Assembly: GCA_018398805.1 (NCBI GenBank)
Contig: JAGFBZ010002567.1
Location: 1,180,501 to 1,244,500, forward strand
Direction of reading: 5' to 3'
Length of the DNA stretch: 64,000 nucleotides
Source: Hirundichthys speculiger
Lineage: Eukaryota > Chordata > Actinopteri > Beloniformes > Exocoetidae
Shown here: positions 11,691 to 23,600 of the stretch, one piece after another
Numbering within the stretch: the stretch's first letter is position 1
Layout of the letters: the number at the start of each line of letters is the position of its first letter
Position numbers and translations under genes: made by a program
Notes under the pieces: model-generated
What the model was told of the DNA's origin: nothing
What the model saw: the letters and a program-made list of their open reading frames with translations, nothing else
The model's database searches: none

Positions 11691-14600
11691 TGCAGAGAAC
11701 CATCAAGTATTAAACAATTAAAACATTCCTATTTATCTCATGAGCAGGCGATGGACGATTCATCATAAATCAAATAGTTTACTATCTTATTTTCATAAGC
11801 TACTGTCTGGGAGTTCTGGTTTGATGCCTCCTACCTAGAGCAATGAAATCTGATGCAAGAGGAGCAGATGTTCTGCCATATTCCAGTTTTTGTAACCTTC
11901 TGATTACAAACACAATCATAACGTTTTTCTTTTCTTACTATTATATAGAAAAAAATAGCTTGAAATAGTAGACTGTAGCTGCAGTCACATCACTCGTTCA
12001 AGAGTTAAGATGAATACCATGACAGAAAACCTCTTCTTTTTTTTCCTGAGCCCTAAATTAGCAGACTGATGCCAAATTCAGAGCTTACTTTACTCATTGA
12101 GACAGAAAATGCTCCAGCAAGCTGTTTGAATTATTTAAACCTGGTCTCAATGATACCTTTACGCTTTTCTAATGATACAAGTCTCATGTACATTATACAT
12201 GTCACCAGCTAAAGACATGTCCCAGAGATTTTGCTGGCAGTCTTGCACTTGTGTCTTATTTTTGTTGCTTAATGTTAAGCAGCGAAGCTATGCAAGAAAG
12301 CTTGATATTGTAGAAATAAGATATAAAACTTTGCTGGTACATCTCTGAATGGCCTCAATTGTTTCCTCTCCTTGGAATATACTTATGTCAAATGAATAAC
12401 CTATCTCCTCTCATCAGAATATTAATCTGTGTCAACAACTTAAAATTTACATAGGTAGGATAAGACAGTTGAGAGGTTTGCTACTTGGTGCATTTAATAT
12501 TAATTTGTCGTCAGCCTTAGAGATGAGAAAACATATCAACGTGTATCAACGTGTGAAAGGATTATTTCCTTTGTCTGTTGAGACGGCTGTCAGAGCTGTG
12601 AGAAGTCGGTCAGGTTTTAGTTTTTTTTTTTTTTTTTTTTCATGCGTGGGTGTGTTTATGTGTTAAGGTGAGGCTTGTCTGCACACAAGTGTGCAGTATG
12701 CTCCGAAGGTGAGGGCATCTTGAATACTTGTCATGGGAGGGAAAGCAGGTTTCTCAGTTGTACACAAAGTATTTTGTTTACAACTGATTAGTTAGAATTT
12801 CTCTCTAATATTTTTTTTTAACAGCAAAGCTTCAGTTCTTAAATTTCTGCTTTTTAGTGGTGAGTCATAAGTCTCATCTTTTTTTTTGTTTACTTTACTT
12901 TCCTTTGAAATATTTCTATTTGTCTTCCTCATGGTAAAAAATGGAGTCCACAAAGATAACAGGGTTCAAATCCACTTAAGAAAAAACAGAATTTTTCACT
13001 TTTGTTATCAAGTGTGATGCAGCATTTGAAGTATCAGCATCACCTCAATCTTGCTTGGTCCATTCATTGTGGAATTTCCCATAAAACACAAAGTGTTTTG
13101 TGGCAAGATGACACCTGCATGTGCATCCTATTATTCTGTTTTTTTTTTTTTTTTTTTTTGCTCATTATTTGCTCACTGACATAGAAGCACAAGCATACAA
13201 AAATACACTCAAAGATGCATGTAAACCTGAAAATCTCTTGCATGCATATATAGTAAACCATATCTGTTGGCATCTGTAATCATGCACATAGAATGGACAT
13301 AGAGATGGCTTAGATTCTTCACACTTTTTTAAACATTTAGTCTCGTCTTAGATGGTAGGAGGTGGATTGGGGGTTAGCCATTAAAAGCCATCATTATTTC
13401 AATATGGCTATAAAGAGAAGCACGCACACCTGTTATCCACAGCTGCTGGCAGTCACAAGCTGTCGTCCTTCACTTCAGGGCTGGAAGCTTTGGAGGTGAA
13501 GACTGCGTGATGCCATAAATCGACTGCTGAGAAGCCAATCACCCCGCAAACATGCCTCCATTAAATTCAGCTAACTGGAGAGAGTTATGCTTTACCTCTG
13601 CTCTGAATGTCCTGGAACAGAAGGAACTTAGTCACCGTGGGTTTCATCCTGGCTTCTGGCACCAAATGCATATGGGACATGTATAGCATGAGCTCATTAT
13701 GCGTGCAGTCCCCCGTGATACTTGACTTCACGAGTCATGGTGCATTTGTGGAGGCTGTACATAAGCTTAAATGTGGCTGTCAGAGGAAAGCATACCATTA
13801 TCCTGACACTGCCCCTACACTCAAGATACAAAAATAGATAGATATCTTTGTAATTTCTACATCTAACAGACACCAAAATAATCAAATGTTTCCAGTTCAG
13901 TGCAAAAGTGTTGAATGATCCAAACAACTGAAAAATAAAACATTTTGTCCATTCTTCAAGTCACAAAAACACCAAGCCACAAGTCGCTGGTGTGAGTGGT
14001 AATCCTGAAATGCTTTAACAGAAGAACCCCCTCCAAAAAAGTTCAGTTCCTTTTTATTCAAGTATTTTAGGCAGAGAAGCTACCAGGAGCACATGATTAT
14101 TCAGGCGCAACTGTATTTCACAGCTGCCACTTACCTTGGCTTTCTAGAAGTACTAAGAAACATGGCAAAGATGAAGACTCAAAAACAGCCACCACTGAAG
14201 AAGATTTATAAGTTGAAGTTGGGAAACTGGACTGAGGATATGCCCTTCTGCAGAATTTTCAAAAGTTTGAAAAGATTAAATGAGTGACAGGTCAAGTGGG
14301 GTCCAATAAAGTTGGAGAGGTGGTACAGAAATAGGCTTAATGACTAAAAACTAGTTACTAAACTCATTACCAGTTTATGGAAAATACGTTCTTTAATCAG
14401 TGGTATAAAGGTAGGGGTCTGTAGCATTTAGGAGACCATGGTCTTTATGCAGGGCAATGTTCCATCACTTGTGTCCCATTACTACACTGTTGAGTGAACT
14501 AGTGAAAGGTTTATGGTAAAAAAATAAAAAAAACAAAAAAAACAAGAGAGCTGGAGATAGTTTAAAACAAACAAAAATAGTTTGTTTCTAATTTGATCCT

Positions 14601-16628
14601 TTAAACCTTTTTTGTGCACTTTTTGAAACAGGATTTAAAGTGACAAAACCCTCTTCTTTGTACAACATACCCATTCAGGTTCAATAATGTTTGATAATAT
14701 TGTAAGTTAGATTTACTTGGATTAGATTTTATTTGGTGCCTTGTAATTGTATATGCAGTGTATTAAGTTAAGAGATCTGAACTAGCTCTAAATGCAGTTT
14801 TCCATTTTGTGGTGCTATTCAAGCATCACTCATCACTCATGGATTTCTACATTAAGAAACAGATGTAAGAGCTTGTGTAACCTTGTTATCTTTACTACTG
14901 CCTCACTTTAAATGTCACCACTGTCAGTTTGCGGAACGATGATGTGAAATCTCTACCAACTTCTTTTTATTAACGAGGATCTTTGTCACTTGAGCAAGAA
15001 AATTCAACATTCCTTAATAAAGACTGGCAGTGTGGCCTGAGATGGTTATAAAAGAGTCGCTGATGTTCCCTTTTACATCTTAGTCATTTTATCATCTCTT
15101 TCAGTTATTTAAGGACAGGAAATCTTGGGGACTGTATCGTGCATTATAGTTGTAACACATTATACTACGATTATTTATGCCTTGGAAAGGAAAAGAAAAA
15201 GAAAAGAACATCTCCATAAGTCTTTAATAGCAAATCCCTGAATATTCATTCAGCTATGATTGGCAAAGTCTGTAATTTGCAATCTTTCTTACTCAAGTGT
15301 CTGGCTCTCCTCCCCTGTCTGTTTTACTGTTTGTTTCACTTTTTATTGTTTTTGCTGTACGAGACATTTCAGTTGCAGTTTCTTCATGTTTGCTTTTGTG
15401 ATTACATTCACTTTTCTGGGCCTGCCTGGTTGACATTTGAGTCTCAGTGTTCTCCGGTACATTTTCAGCCAAGAAGGAACAGAGAAAAAAGAGATTCAGG
15501 AAACGGGTGGGGGTGGAGTGGGTGGTGTTGTGACTTCACAGGACTGCGAGTTTGTATCAATACTGATATCACTACATAACCTGCATGCCAAGAAGGAGGA
15601 AATCTTGTATTCTAATAAAAACCAAAACCTTCAATCGTAATGCAGTTTGGTAGAAATATTACCACAACATTTAATGACTAGAGCTTATTTTTGATTTACA
15701 AATCTTTGAAAATTATCTCACTGAAATTACGTGTATCATTTCAAAGGAATTATTTCAAATGAAGTAGTGTGGTATACCACTTTTTACCATGAGTTATACA
15801 TTGTAAACTTGTTTGTATGGCATGTCAAGCTGGTTGTCTAAAAAGAGCATGGTGCAACACAGTTTCAGCCAGAAGTGTTATGTCGGCGAACACTTAAGAG
15901 CAGAGGGTTTTTCACTTTGTGGAAGATTTTTTTTTTTTTTTCCATTGGCTTGGAATTTTATTTTAGAATTTCATTTTATTTTAGTTTTTATGGTCCTCAA
16001 GCAAACATGAAAAATTCTGCCTGTGCCATTCGTGCACCTATCTTTCTGGTGCCTGTTCTGGACTGGGAAATGTGGGACTGGGAAACCAGTGGAGTGTGAC
16101 AACCCATACATCCTGTATCTTGGACCCTTTTACCAACACACTTGGCAAAATCGGAGATATCTCACCATCGTATCCCTGAGCCGCTGCAGTTAACAAGAAG
16201 GATGAGCTTTTTCCTGTGGCCCAATTTTGTCATATTCCTTGCTCTGACAGCTCGTGGTGTCTCAGCTCTCTCCCCATGATGTCACTTGGTATACATAATT
16301 TGTAATATCATGAGACATTTGCAAGCACAAATAACGGGGGTGGCTTGTGTCTGGAGAGTGGGAAGGAGGGTTGAATCTGTAGCCTTGTCTTGGATCAATA
16401 GTCTCGCATTGAAATGCAGCGGGGAAGAGACATGGAGGTGGCACTTCTTACACTACTGCAGTATATTAATAATCACTCCGAGCCATGTGTACTCTTCCCT
16501 GTATGTGTATGTAAATGGTGGTATCAACAAAGCAAGCAAGCTAGAAAGGGGTTTTGGGTTTTAAGAATTGCATACAATATATCCTAATGATTGTTTAAGA
16601 TAAAACTGCATCTCATTTCTCATTTCTG

Positions 16629-16643
16629 CCCCCCCCCCCCCCC
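16629..16643. repeat. Poly-C tract (15 C)
   Basis: Fifteen consecutive C residues follow CATTTCTG. This is simple sequence prone to length error. Confidence 0.9.
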
Positions 16644-17587
16644 GTAAATGCCAAACAGCAGAGATTTTGTCTGAAGACAGGTAATGCTTCCAGTGATTTT
16701 TCTTTTCTGCAACCACTGACATGCATATTTTAATAATTTACTAGTCACGATTCCTGCCTTGTCACATGGTGTCACTTTGTCAGGAGTTCGAAGGACTTTA
16801 AAAACCTGTTTATTATGCCAGACCATGGCCATTTCCAGTCTAATTAGTTTTGTACCAAAATCCAGCTCAACATTGAGTGATATTCTACATCTTTGGTTTT
16901 TAGAAACTCTGAATAGTGTATATTGAGATACCTTTGTATCACATTAGGACTTCTTCAGCTGCATTTTCCTACAAACAGCAATGCCCCACTTGAGACATGG
17001 AAATGATAACACAGTAACACATTAGTAACTTTTTTTTAGATTGCAACATCAACCTCTTCATTTTATTTTTAAGTTAATCACTAGCTGTAAGGTTGCTCGT
17101 CTGTGTAATGGGCCTATCATGAGCACCATGTGCTTTCACGTAATGGTGATGTTGTGCTGTACTGCTAATCTGTTTATCTCATCAGATGCTGAGTGTAGGG
17201 GGTCTATCTCATTAACTTGCAGGATATTGATTGCCTGTGTTAGAGCAAAAGGCCCAACAGTTGCCTGCTTCTACACTCCCAGATGAGAGGAATGCAGGCT
17301 GCCTTTCTTGCAGCTCATCAATCGATCCCGCCTCAGCTCAGGTTGTCGTGTTATGTGTGTGTGAGAGTTTGTATGCCTGCAGTCATGCCTGGATGTAAAA
17401 ATAGTAACTGAAGCAAATTGATTGCAAGAGGGCCGTGGCTTGTGTTTAAAGACTGTTTGACAAAAACACAGAAAGATGGATGGGGTTTAGATAAATTTAG
17501 CTGTTAGCATTGTTTTAGTTATTTTCCTGTAGATGAGCTATAAAGCATTGGATGGAGGCTAACTGCAGTCCACAGCATTTTACAGAC

Positions 17588-18340
17588 TACAGTAGTACCT
17601 CTACTTACGAACGTCTCTAAATACGAAATTTTCAGGTTACGAAACGCCTCAACAGGAAAATATTGATTCTTTTTGCGAAAGAAATTTCAGGATACGAAAG
17701 GCAAAAATACTGTACTCGCTGCTACTCGCAGCTCCCAGAGTTTACCAAACATAAACATACTTGTCGGCTCTGTATCTCGGTTTGCGCCCGAGCTGCTCTG
17801 CCATTGGCTATTCTTAGCATCTTCCTGGCATCCCATTGGCTAGGAGAGCCCCTTGTCTGTATGAGCGTAACCCAGCGACCAAGCTAAACGAATAATTTTT
17901 ATTACCTCCACCAAGGAGGTTATGTTTTTGTCTGCGTTTATCTGTCTGTCTGTGTTCAAGATAACTCAAAAAGTTATGGATGGATTTTGATGAAATTATC
18001 AGGAATTGTTGGAAATGTGAAAAGGAAGAAGTGATTTCATTTTGGGTGTGATCCGAAATAAATCCTGGATTCTGTATTACTTTCAAATTTTCGATAATTG
18101 TTGTGCTTGGTGGAGGTCTGCGCTCTGTGAGTGCTTTTCTAGTTCTAACATGTATTTCTTAGCGGTTTTTATGTCATTTCATGTATTATTTATAATTTAT
18201 AAAAAATTAATGTTGGAATTTTGGGGGACTTGGAACGGATTAGGACATTTACATGGAAACCACGTCCTACTTACAAAATGTTTCAGGTTACGAAACTACT
18301 TCCATAACCAATTAATTTTGTAAGTAAAGGTACTACTGTA
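17588..18340. mobile_element. TA-flanked DNA transposon (Tc1/mariner-pogo-like MITE)
   Basis: The left terminus CAGTAGTACCTCTACTTACG (from 17590) is the inverted counterpart of the right terminus, whose complement reads CAGTAGTACCTTTACTTACA (ending 18338). The element is flanked on both sides by TA (17588-17589, 18339-18340), as for Tc1/mariner and Tigger-like elements. Subterminal copies of CAGGTTACGAAA also occur at both ends. No transposase frame is seen. A second repeat is nested inside (17901-18138). Confidence 0.75.
17901..18138 (+). repeat. Nested 'CTCCACCAAGGAGGTTATG' repeat
   Basis: The block begins ATTACCTCCACCAAGGAGG, continues with GTCTGTCTGTGTTCAAGATA, ACTCAAAAAGTTATGGATGG and ATTTTGATGAAATT, and ends TGGTGGAGGTCTGCGCTCTG. 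I know this signature as a widespread unclassified interspersed repeat of fish and other aquatic animals. It sits wholly within the TA-flanked element, so it inserted later. CCTCCACCAAGGAGG is itself a palindrome-like stem. Boundaries are approximate. Confidence 0.6.
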
Positions 18341-20523
18341 TTAGGGTTGAATCTTGTTTTCTTTTTCTTCAGAAAATTCAACATTATATGTTTATCCACA
18401 GAGGTGGATGCAGTACGTGCATAATATAATTTATGTGTTGTTTCTTTTTTTTTTTTTTTTCATTTCTTTGTTGATGGCCAAATGTACAATTGTCTAAGTC
18501 TATTTTTGAATAGGTGGATGCAAAACCCTAAATCCCACATTGGCTTGAATTCTGACACTGCAAATTAAGCTTGAATCAAACCTGTCAAATGATGTCAGCC
18601 TTCCTCTGGAACAAACAACATGCAGGAGCACAAAAAAAGTGTTAATTCAATGGAAAAGCTAAGCCATCACTGTACAGCTGTAGAGAAAACTCTACCAAAG
18701 GCTACTTATCAGTTCAGTGGCTCATAACTGCCAAAGCTCATGGCCCCCGCGGAGTTTATGAACCACATTGATTGAAAATGTTGTATTTCTGCTTCTGTGC
18801 TGCTAAGTAGTGTCATAGCAAATATGTCATCTGTTTAACTGCTCTGAGTTAACTATGATGAATGTGTCACCTTTTTTGCGCCGAGCACATCCGCATTAGT
18901 GTGTGCCATTTACTGCACTGAGAGTGGCATGTGTGTGTCTGTGTGTTAAAATGTGTGTGATGGCAATGCGTCATTCTGCGACTTGCAGAAGCCCAGAAGC
19001 ACCCCTTTGGTATCTCCCATGCTGCTCCTGTTATGTAACGATGCTGGTCTCACACTGTTGCCTTCTTTTCACTCTCTCTTTCCGTCTCTCCCCATCCCTC
19101 TCTACTTTTTGTTTTTGTGCATGTGCTGGCTGTATGTGCAGAGTGTAGGAATTTTTGGAGCCGTGGAGTTATGAGTGGGAATTAGGGGATCTTTTGTGCT
19201 TATGTGGAGCTCAGCACTTTATTCCACTGTGTAGCAGACTGCATCATGTACAGACATTCAATCAGCCTCCTGTTTATCCTGCTATTTTTTTGTTTTATCT
19301 GATTTGGTTAATATCATTTTCTGCCTGTGCCACCCTACTGTATAACTGTACTCTGTTCATCCATCCCCCACCCACTCATCCTCTGCAGTATACCTTCCTG
19401 TGATACAGCTGCAGTCATGGTCAGAAAAGCTTATTAGTACTCTTTCGATACCACTCACTTATCACAGAATTCAGTTTTATGCTAGGAGACTACAGATCAC
19501 TCTCTCATGCTGAGAAATATACTGAAACTATTTTCAAAGCAGGAAAGATTATTAAGAAGAAGAATATGTTGAAGAACTGAAATGTTTAATCTAATGTGTT
19601 AGATTGCAGTGAGCTATTGTACTCTTCCCTAGTATACTATGACTGATGTCTGCAGCAGGCCAGGAGGTCACCCACTTTCCATCACCCTGCTGCAGTAATT
19701 ATCTAGTTTATAGTCAGTTGGCATGCATTTTGTAAGGTGGTGGAAACTTCAATAGCAGCAAGACAGAACTTAGTTGTGTCTCTCTGTGAACCTCACAATT
19801 TGCCCCTCTCAGTGGAAGTCACTGTGTTTGGTCAAATAAAAATAGGGATGGGTATTCAGAACCTTCACTAATCTGGAACCTGTTCCAGACTGATCAGTAC
19901 TGTAGTAAAAATAGGCTCCATGGCAAATGGCATGTGTTTATGTAACTGAATTTCATTGTAGCCAACAAACATTGCATCATCAATTGATTATATTTAAACA
20001 AATGAGCATGTATTTTCTGTTCTCCAGTCATGGTTGGACTCTCTTAAGTAAGGGCTCGCTCCACCAAATGTAATCTCCAGGCATAAAAGATTATTGCATG
20101 CCAGACTCACTTAACAAAATGCTTACAAATAAGTATCAAGAATGCTTCAGCCATGTCTGCACTACAGTCTCCTGGCTCCAGAGCTTGTTCACCTTTGCTT
20201 ATGCATGTGAACATGTGACCATCCCAAACTAGCCACATGAAAAGGGTATTTATGTCTTTTTTTTCTCCTCTTTGGAATGTAGAGTCATGTGGCATACCTG
20301 AATAGTCTTACCTGCAGTAGCAGTTGTTGCATTGTGGATTTTTTTTTTTTTTGCAATAAAAAAATGAAATATAAATAATACATTTATTTTTTTTACCCCT
20401 GTGTCTAGGCTATTTACTGTCTGTGGTCTATGTTAGCAGAAAGACGTTAACAAAAACACAAACAAACATTAGCACCATAGCATATACTTTTCATACTTTC
20501 CATAGCATATATTTTTTTCTTGG
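18341..20523. other. Non-coding stretch
   Basis: No exon is supported. There is a T-run near 18447-18461, and GGGATGGGTATTCAGAACC at about 19845 that may be one end of another decayed hAT copy, without a matching second end. Pyrimidine-rich sequence lies at 19060-19110. Nothing else stands out. Confidence 0.55.
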
Positions 20524-21589
20524 ATTAGAGCTAGGGGTGCACGATAACTATCGGGCCGATAACAGGAAATTATGACGTCGTCCCGATAAGTCCGATATCA
20601 CGACGAATAGCCCCGATAACATATATATTTCTGTCAACACGGAAGTGCCTCGCTCCCTCTGAGCCTTGAATGGTCATTCAAGGCAGTGAATGTTATGTTC
20701 AAGTGACGTCGGCATAATCAGAAAAACGATTACTCAATAAGGAAAATCAAGAATACCCCCTCATGCCAGAAAACAACTTGTTAACTCGGTCATAATTTTG
20801 GTAGTTGCTGACTTGAATTGATATTCGCAGTATTCTCCCACATGTTACACATAAAAAAAGAAAAAAATAGAAAAGGCTGAAAGAACGACTAGCAAACGAG
20901 GGAGCGTGGGAATTTACGTTGATTGCAGCCTGGAGCACAGCGCTGATCACAACAAACATGGCGGTGTGGAACTTCATTAAAGTTTCAGAAGAAGATAGTT
21001 TGGTGGTTATTTGTGACGAATCCTCTGAGCGAATTCTACGAGGAGGGAAGGGAAGCGCAAGCATAAGATTTAATACCTAAAACCCGATCGGCCACCTACA
21101 ACATAACAATTCCTTCCATGGAGTTTTGAAATCGCGCTAACCTGAGCTAACGGAAGCTAATGCTAATGTGCGCAAGCCAGCAGCAGTCTCTTCTCCCCTC
21201 CCTCTCCTCTCCCTCATTCCTCTCATCTAAAGTTTCCATGAGATTAAAAAATAAAAACTACTGAACCTCATTTACTTTAATTAAAGGTATTATTTAAATG
21301 GAACCACAAGCCAAAATCCTTTAAATGTTAATCTTTTTCAGTTTGTAATTTTGATGCATGTATTTCCATCAGTTCAAGGAGCCTTTATTTTTTTATACCA
21401 GTCAGTAATGCACCTTATTTAAGTTGATGTGAGATATCAAATAGATTTGTTTGATAGCTTTAAGAAAATGTTTGAGAGGCTTGCCAATAGTTTTTCATTG
21501 GAAAAAATAAATATCTGTTCATATAAAAAGTCAAAACTATTTTTGATTTTGTTGTTAAAAAACAGTTATCATGCATCCCTAATTAGATC
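20524..21589 (+). mobile_element. hAT-family DNA transposon, decayed
   Basis: The left terminus TAGGGGTGCACGATA (20532) and the complement of the right terminus, TAGGGATGCATGATA (ending 21581), match at 13 of 15 positions. The flanking 8-mers ATTAGAGC (20524-20531) and ATTAGATC (21582-21589) differ at one position. Terminal repeats plus an 8-bp target duplication are diagnostic of the hAT superfamily. The subterminal sequence CGATAACTATCGGGCCGATAAC is typical of fish hAT elements. The element is about 1 kb, far shorter than an autonomous copy, so internal sequence has been deleted. Confidence 0.85.
20958..21080 (+). pseudogene. hAT transposase N-terminal remnant
   Basis: Inside the 20532-21581 element, an ATG opens a 40-codon frame starting MAVWNFIKVSEEDSLVVICD and ending at TAA (21078-21080). 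The sequence layout (W-x-F-x-x-V-S-x-x-D ... C ... RGGKGSAS ... FNT) follows the N-terminal BED-type zinc finger of hAT/ZBED transposases, where an aromatic start, C-x2-C and a GG-K-x4-F-x-T-S-N-L segment normally precede the H-x-H part. Here the second Cys of the C-x2-C pair is replaced and the frame stops before the His ligands, so it is a dead fragment. No downstream catalytic region remains. Confidence 0.65.
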
Positions 21590-22312
21590 TATCCAAAAAA
21601 CACATGTCTTTTCTGGTCGGCCTATATTAAATGTCCCCAGATAAATTGATTATCTTCTGGGAAGACGTGGACGCTAACAGAACCAGATTTTGGGCTCTCA
21701 CATGCATGAGCAGAGTGAAATCTTCTGTTTATGTGACAGCACACAGCATCTTTACAACAAGACCAAAACACACAAAGCAGCTTCTCCTCCTTGTCTCTGC
21801 TGGCTTTTCTACCTAGCTTGTGCCAACTTCTCCTTTTTGCTTATTAGGTTCTCTCCCTCCCATCCAAAAAAGCTCAATGTGTGTCTCACAGCATATGTAA
21901 ATTATCTGTAAAGCTCCATCTCATAAAGCTGAAGTCCCCAAGGACACAGAATGGCCGTGGGACGGAAGCGCCACCACTCAAGTCATTGAGAGTAGTTGCA
22001 CAAGAAGCGTCCTGCAGCGGCCCAGTCTGCTGGACTGCTTCAATTTACATCGAGTTGACAGTAAGGCAGACATGAGAATTCGGTAAAATTTCTAAATGAA
22101 ACACCGTGATGAAACAAGTCAAAAAGCACATTTTATAAGTCATTATTTAAAGGTGGAACTCTGGAAAGAACAAGACATGGTGGGATAAAAGTATTTCCCG
22201 CACAATAGTCACATGGTCTCCAAACCTTCGGGTGGACTCTAAATCTCTCCTGAATCCAGATGAGCATACAAGGCTTGCTGGCGCGCTGCTTCAAGTTGCT
22301 GCCTGAAGAACT

Positions 22313-22320
22313 TGACGTCA
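22313..22320. promoter_or_regulatory. Perfect CRE palindrome TGACGTCA
   Basis: An exact 8-bp consensus cAMP-response element lies in the context GAACTTGACGTCACACC. It sits about 9.5 kb upstream of the PDE4D3 exon and not next to a recognisable promoter, so its function is uncertain. Confidence 0.4.
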
Positions 22321-23503
22321 CACCAAAGCTGTTTCAAAACTGGACCACAGCACTGTGGGACTCTGGCTTAAATATTCAGCATTTGCTCTTTCTGTCTTCC
22401 TCAGTTCTTTGTGCAGGTTGCCTCACTTTGTCTCTGAAATTCTGGATGGTGCTCAGCAGTCAAAGTAGAACCCTTCAGCTTTTATTTGTTTGTTTGTTTG
22501 TTTGTTTGTTTTTAAGCGGTCCCACGGTCATGCTTTGAGTTTCATTTTGACTGGGAAAGTATCAACTGGGAAAACACATTATTCTGCCATTTTCACGCTG
22601 ATTCCTCCACCCACACAGATGACATAACTAGCATGATGAGTGATCTGACATATTCCCAGGAGGTTGTAAAATCTTTCCTGGAAATGTAGAAAACCAGTAA
22701 TTAAAGTAGATGATACACTTTCTTTAACATCATGGCCTCTATATACTATATCACATTTAAGGCTGCAATTTCCCACAAACAGTCTCATTTTTAGGGATGA
22801 AGCCTTTTCACTGAGATTGCTCTTAGAGATATTTTTTTTTCTTTTTTTCATGCCTGGAACATTGACTTCTGCAATAATTTTAAAGAAAATAAACCATCAG
22901 ATGTTTTATACCTGCAGATAAATTTTTTTTTTCACTTTTATTTCCTTTTACAACACTTTAGGGTCGTGGTGTCTTTCCTGACCTGTCTGTTGGAGTGTGC
23001 GACGATATCGAGCACACGTGTGCAAACAACTGCGTATGTTTGTTGGATACATGCAGGCACACTGTGCACACCCAGTTGCACTTGCATATTTTTAACCACA
23101 GGTTCACATATGCAAAATGAAAAGGCACTCAGGCAAGTCAGCTCTTAATGACTCCGCTTTCTTCTTGACTAAACATCTGTTTGTGTTTAACTGGAAACCA
23201 TTTTTGCGCCATTCTTCACTTCAGCAGCCAACTCTCTTGACAGGAACCGCAAAACCAACTTTGCTTTTGAGGCACAATGTGTGAGACTTTCAGTTCTGCA
23301 TGATGTCGGAAGTTCATCCTGCCATCCTTAACTGGCAGCAGCCTCACAAAGATTTCTCACAAATGTAGCAAGTCTTATACACTTTATCTCTCACCCACAC
23401 ACTGACTTTTAAGAATCTTGCACATCTTAAAAACTCCATTTTCCATCTGGTGAACCTTATAAAAAATTTAGGGGAACTGTCTGCACTTAATGGTCCTCCA
23501 TTT

Positions 23504-23600
23504 TTCTCTTCTCTTCTCTTCTCTTCTCTTCTCTTCTCTTCTCTTCTCTTCTCTTCTCTTCTCTTCTCTTCTCTTCTCTTCTCTTCTCTTCTCTTCTCTT
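23504..23600. repeat. (TCTTC)n pentanucleotide array, about 19 units
   Basis: An uninterrupted pure pyrimidine tract of about 97 bp made of CTCTT/TCTTC units. The complementary strand is pure purine (GAAGA). The long Arg-Glu-Glu-Lys repeat read on the minus strand is a by-product of this array and not a gene. Confidence 0.97.

Larger units (their letters stand above)
8451..17580. other. Non-coding stretch (intron or upstream of pde4d)
   Basis: No coding exon is supported here. It contains the GT/AT microsatellite at 9219-9340, a G20 run at 10157-10176, the inverted repeat at 11065-11114, a probable dispersed repeat at about 11150-11690, a C15 run at 16629-16643 and T-runs near 12620-12640 and 13140-13159. 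The rest is unremarkable AT-rich sequence. Confidence 0.6.

Noticed and set aside
19845..19930. GGGATGGGTATTCAGAACC resembling a hAT terminus
   Set aside because: No matching inverted end or target duplication was found, so an element could not be delimited.
20704..20711. GTGACGTC as a possible further CRE
   Set aside because: It is not the full palindrome and lies in the hAT element; it is common in that repeat vocabulary.
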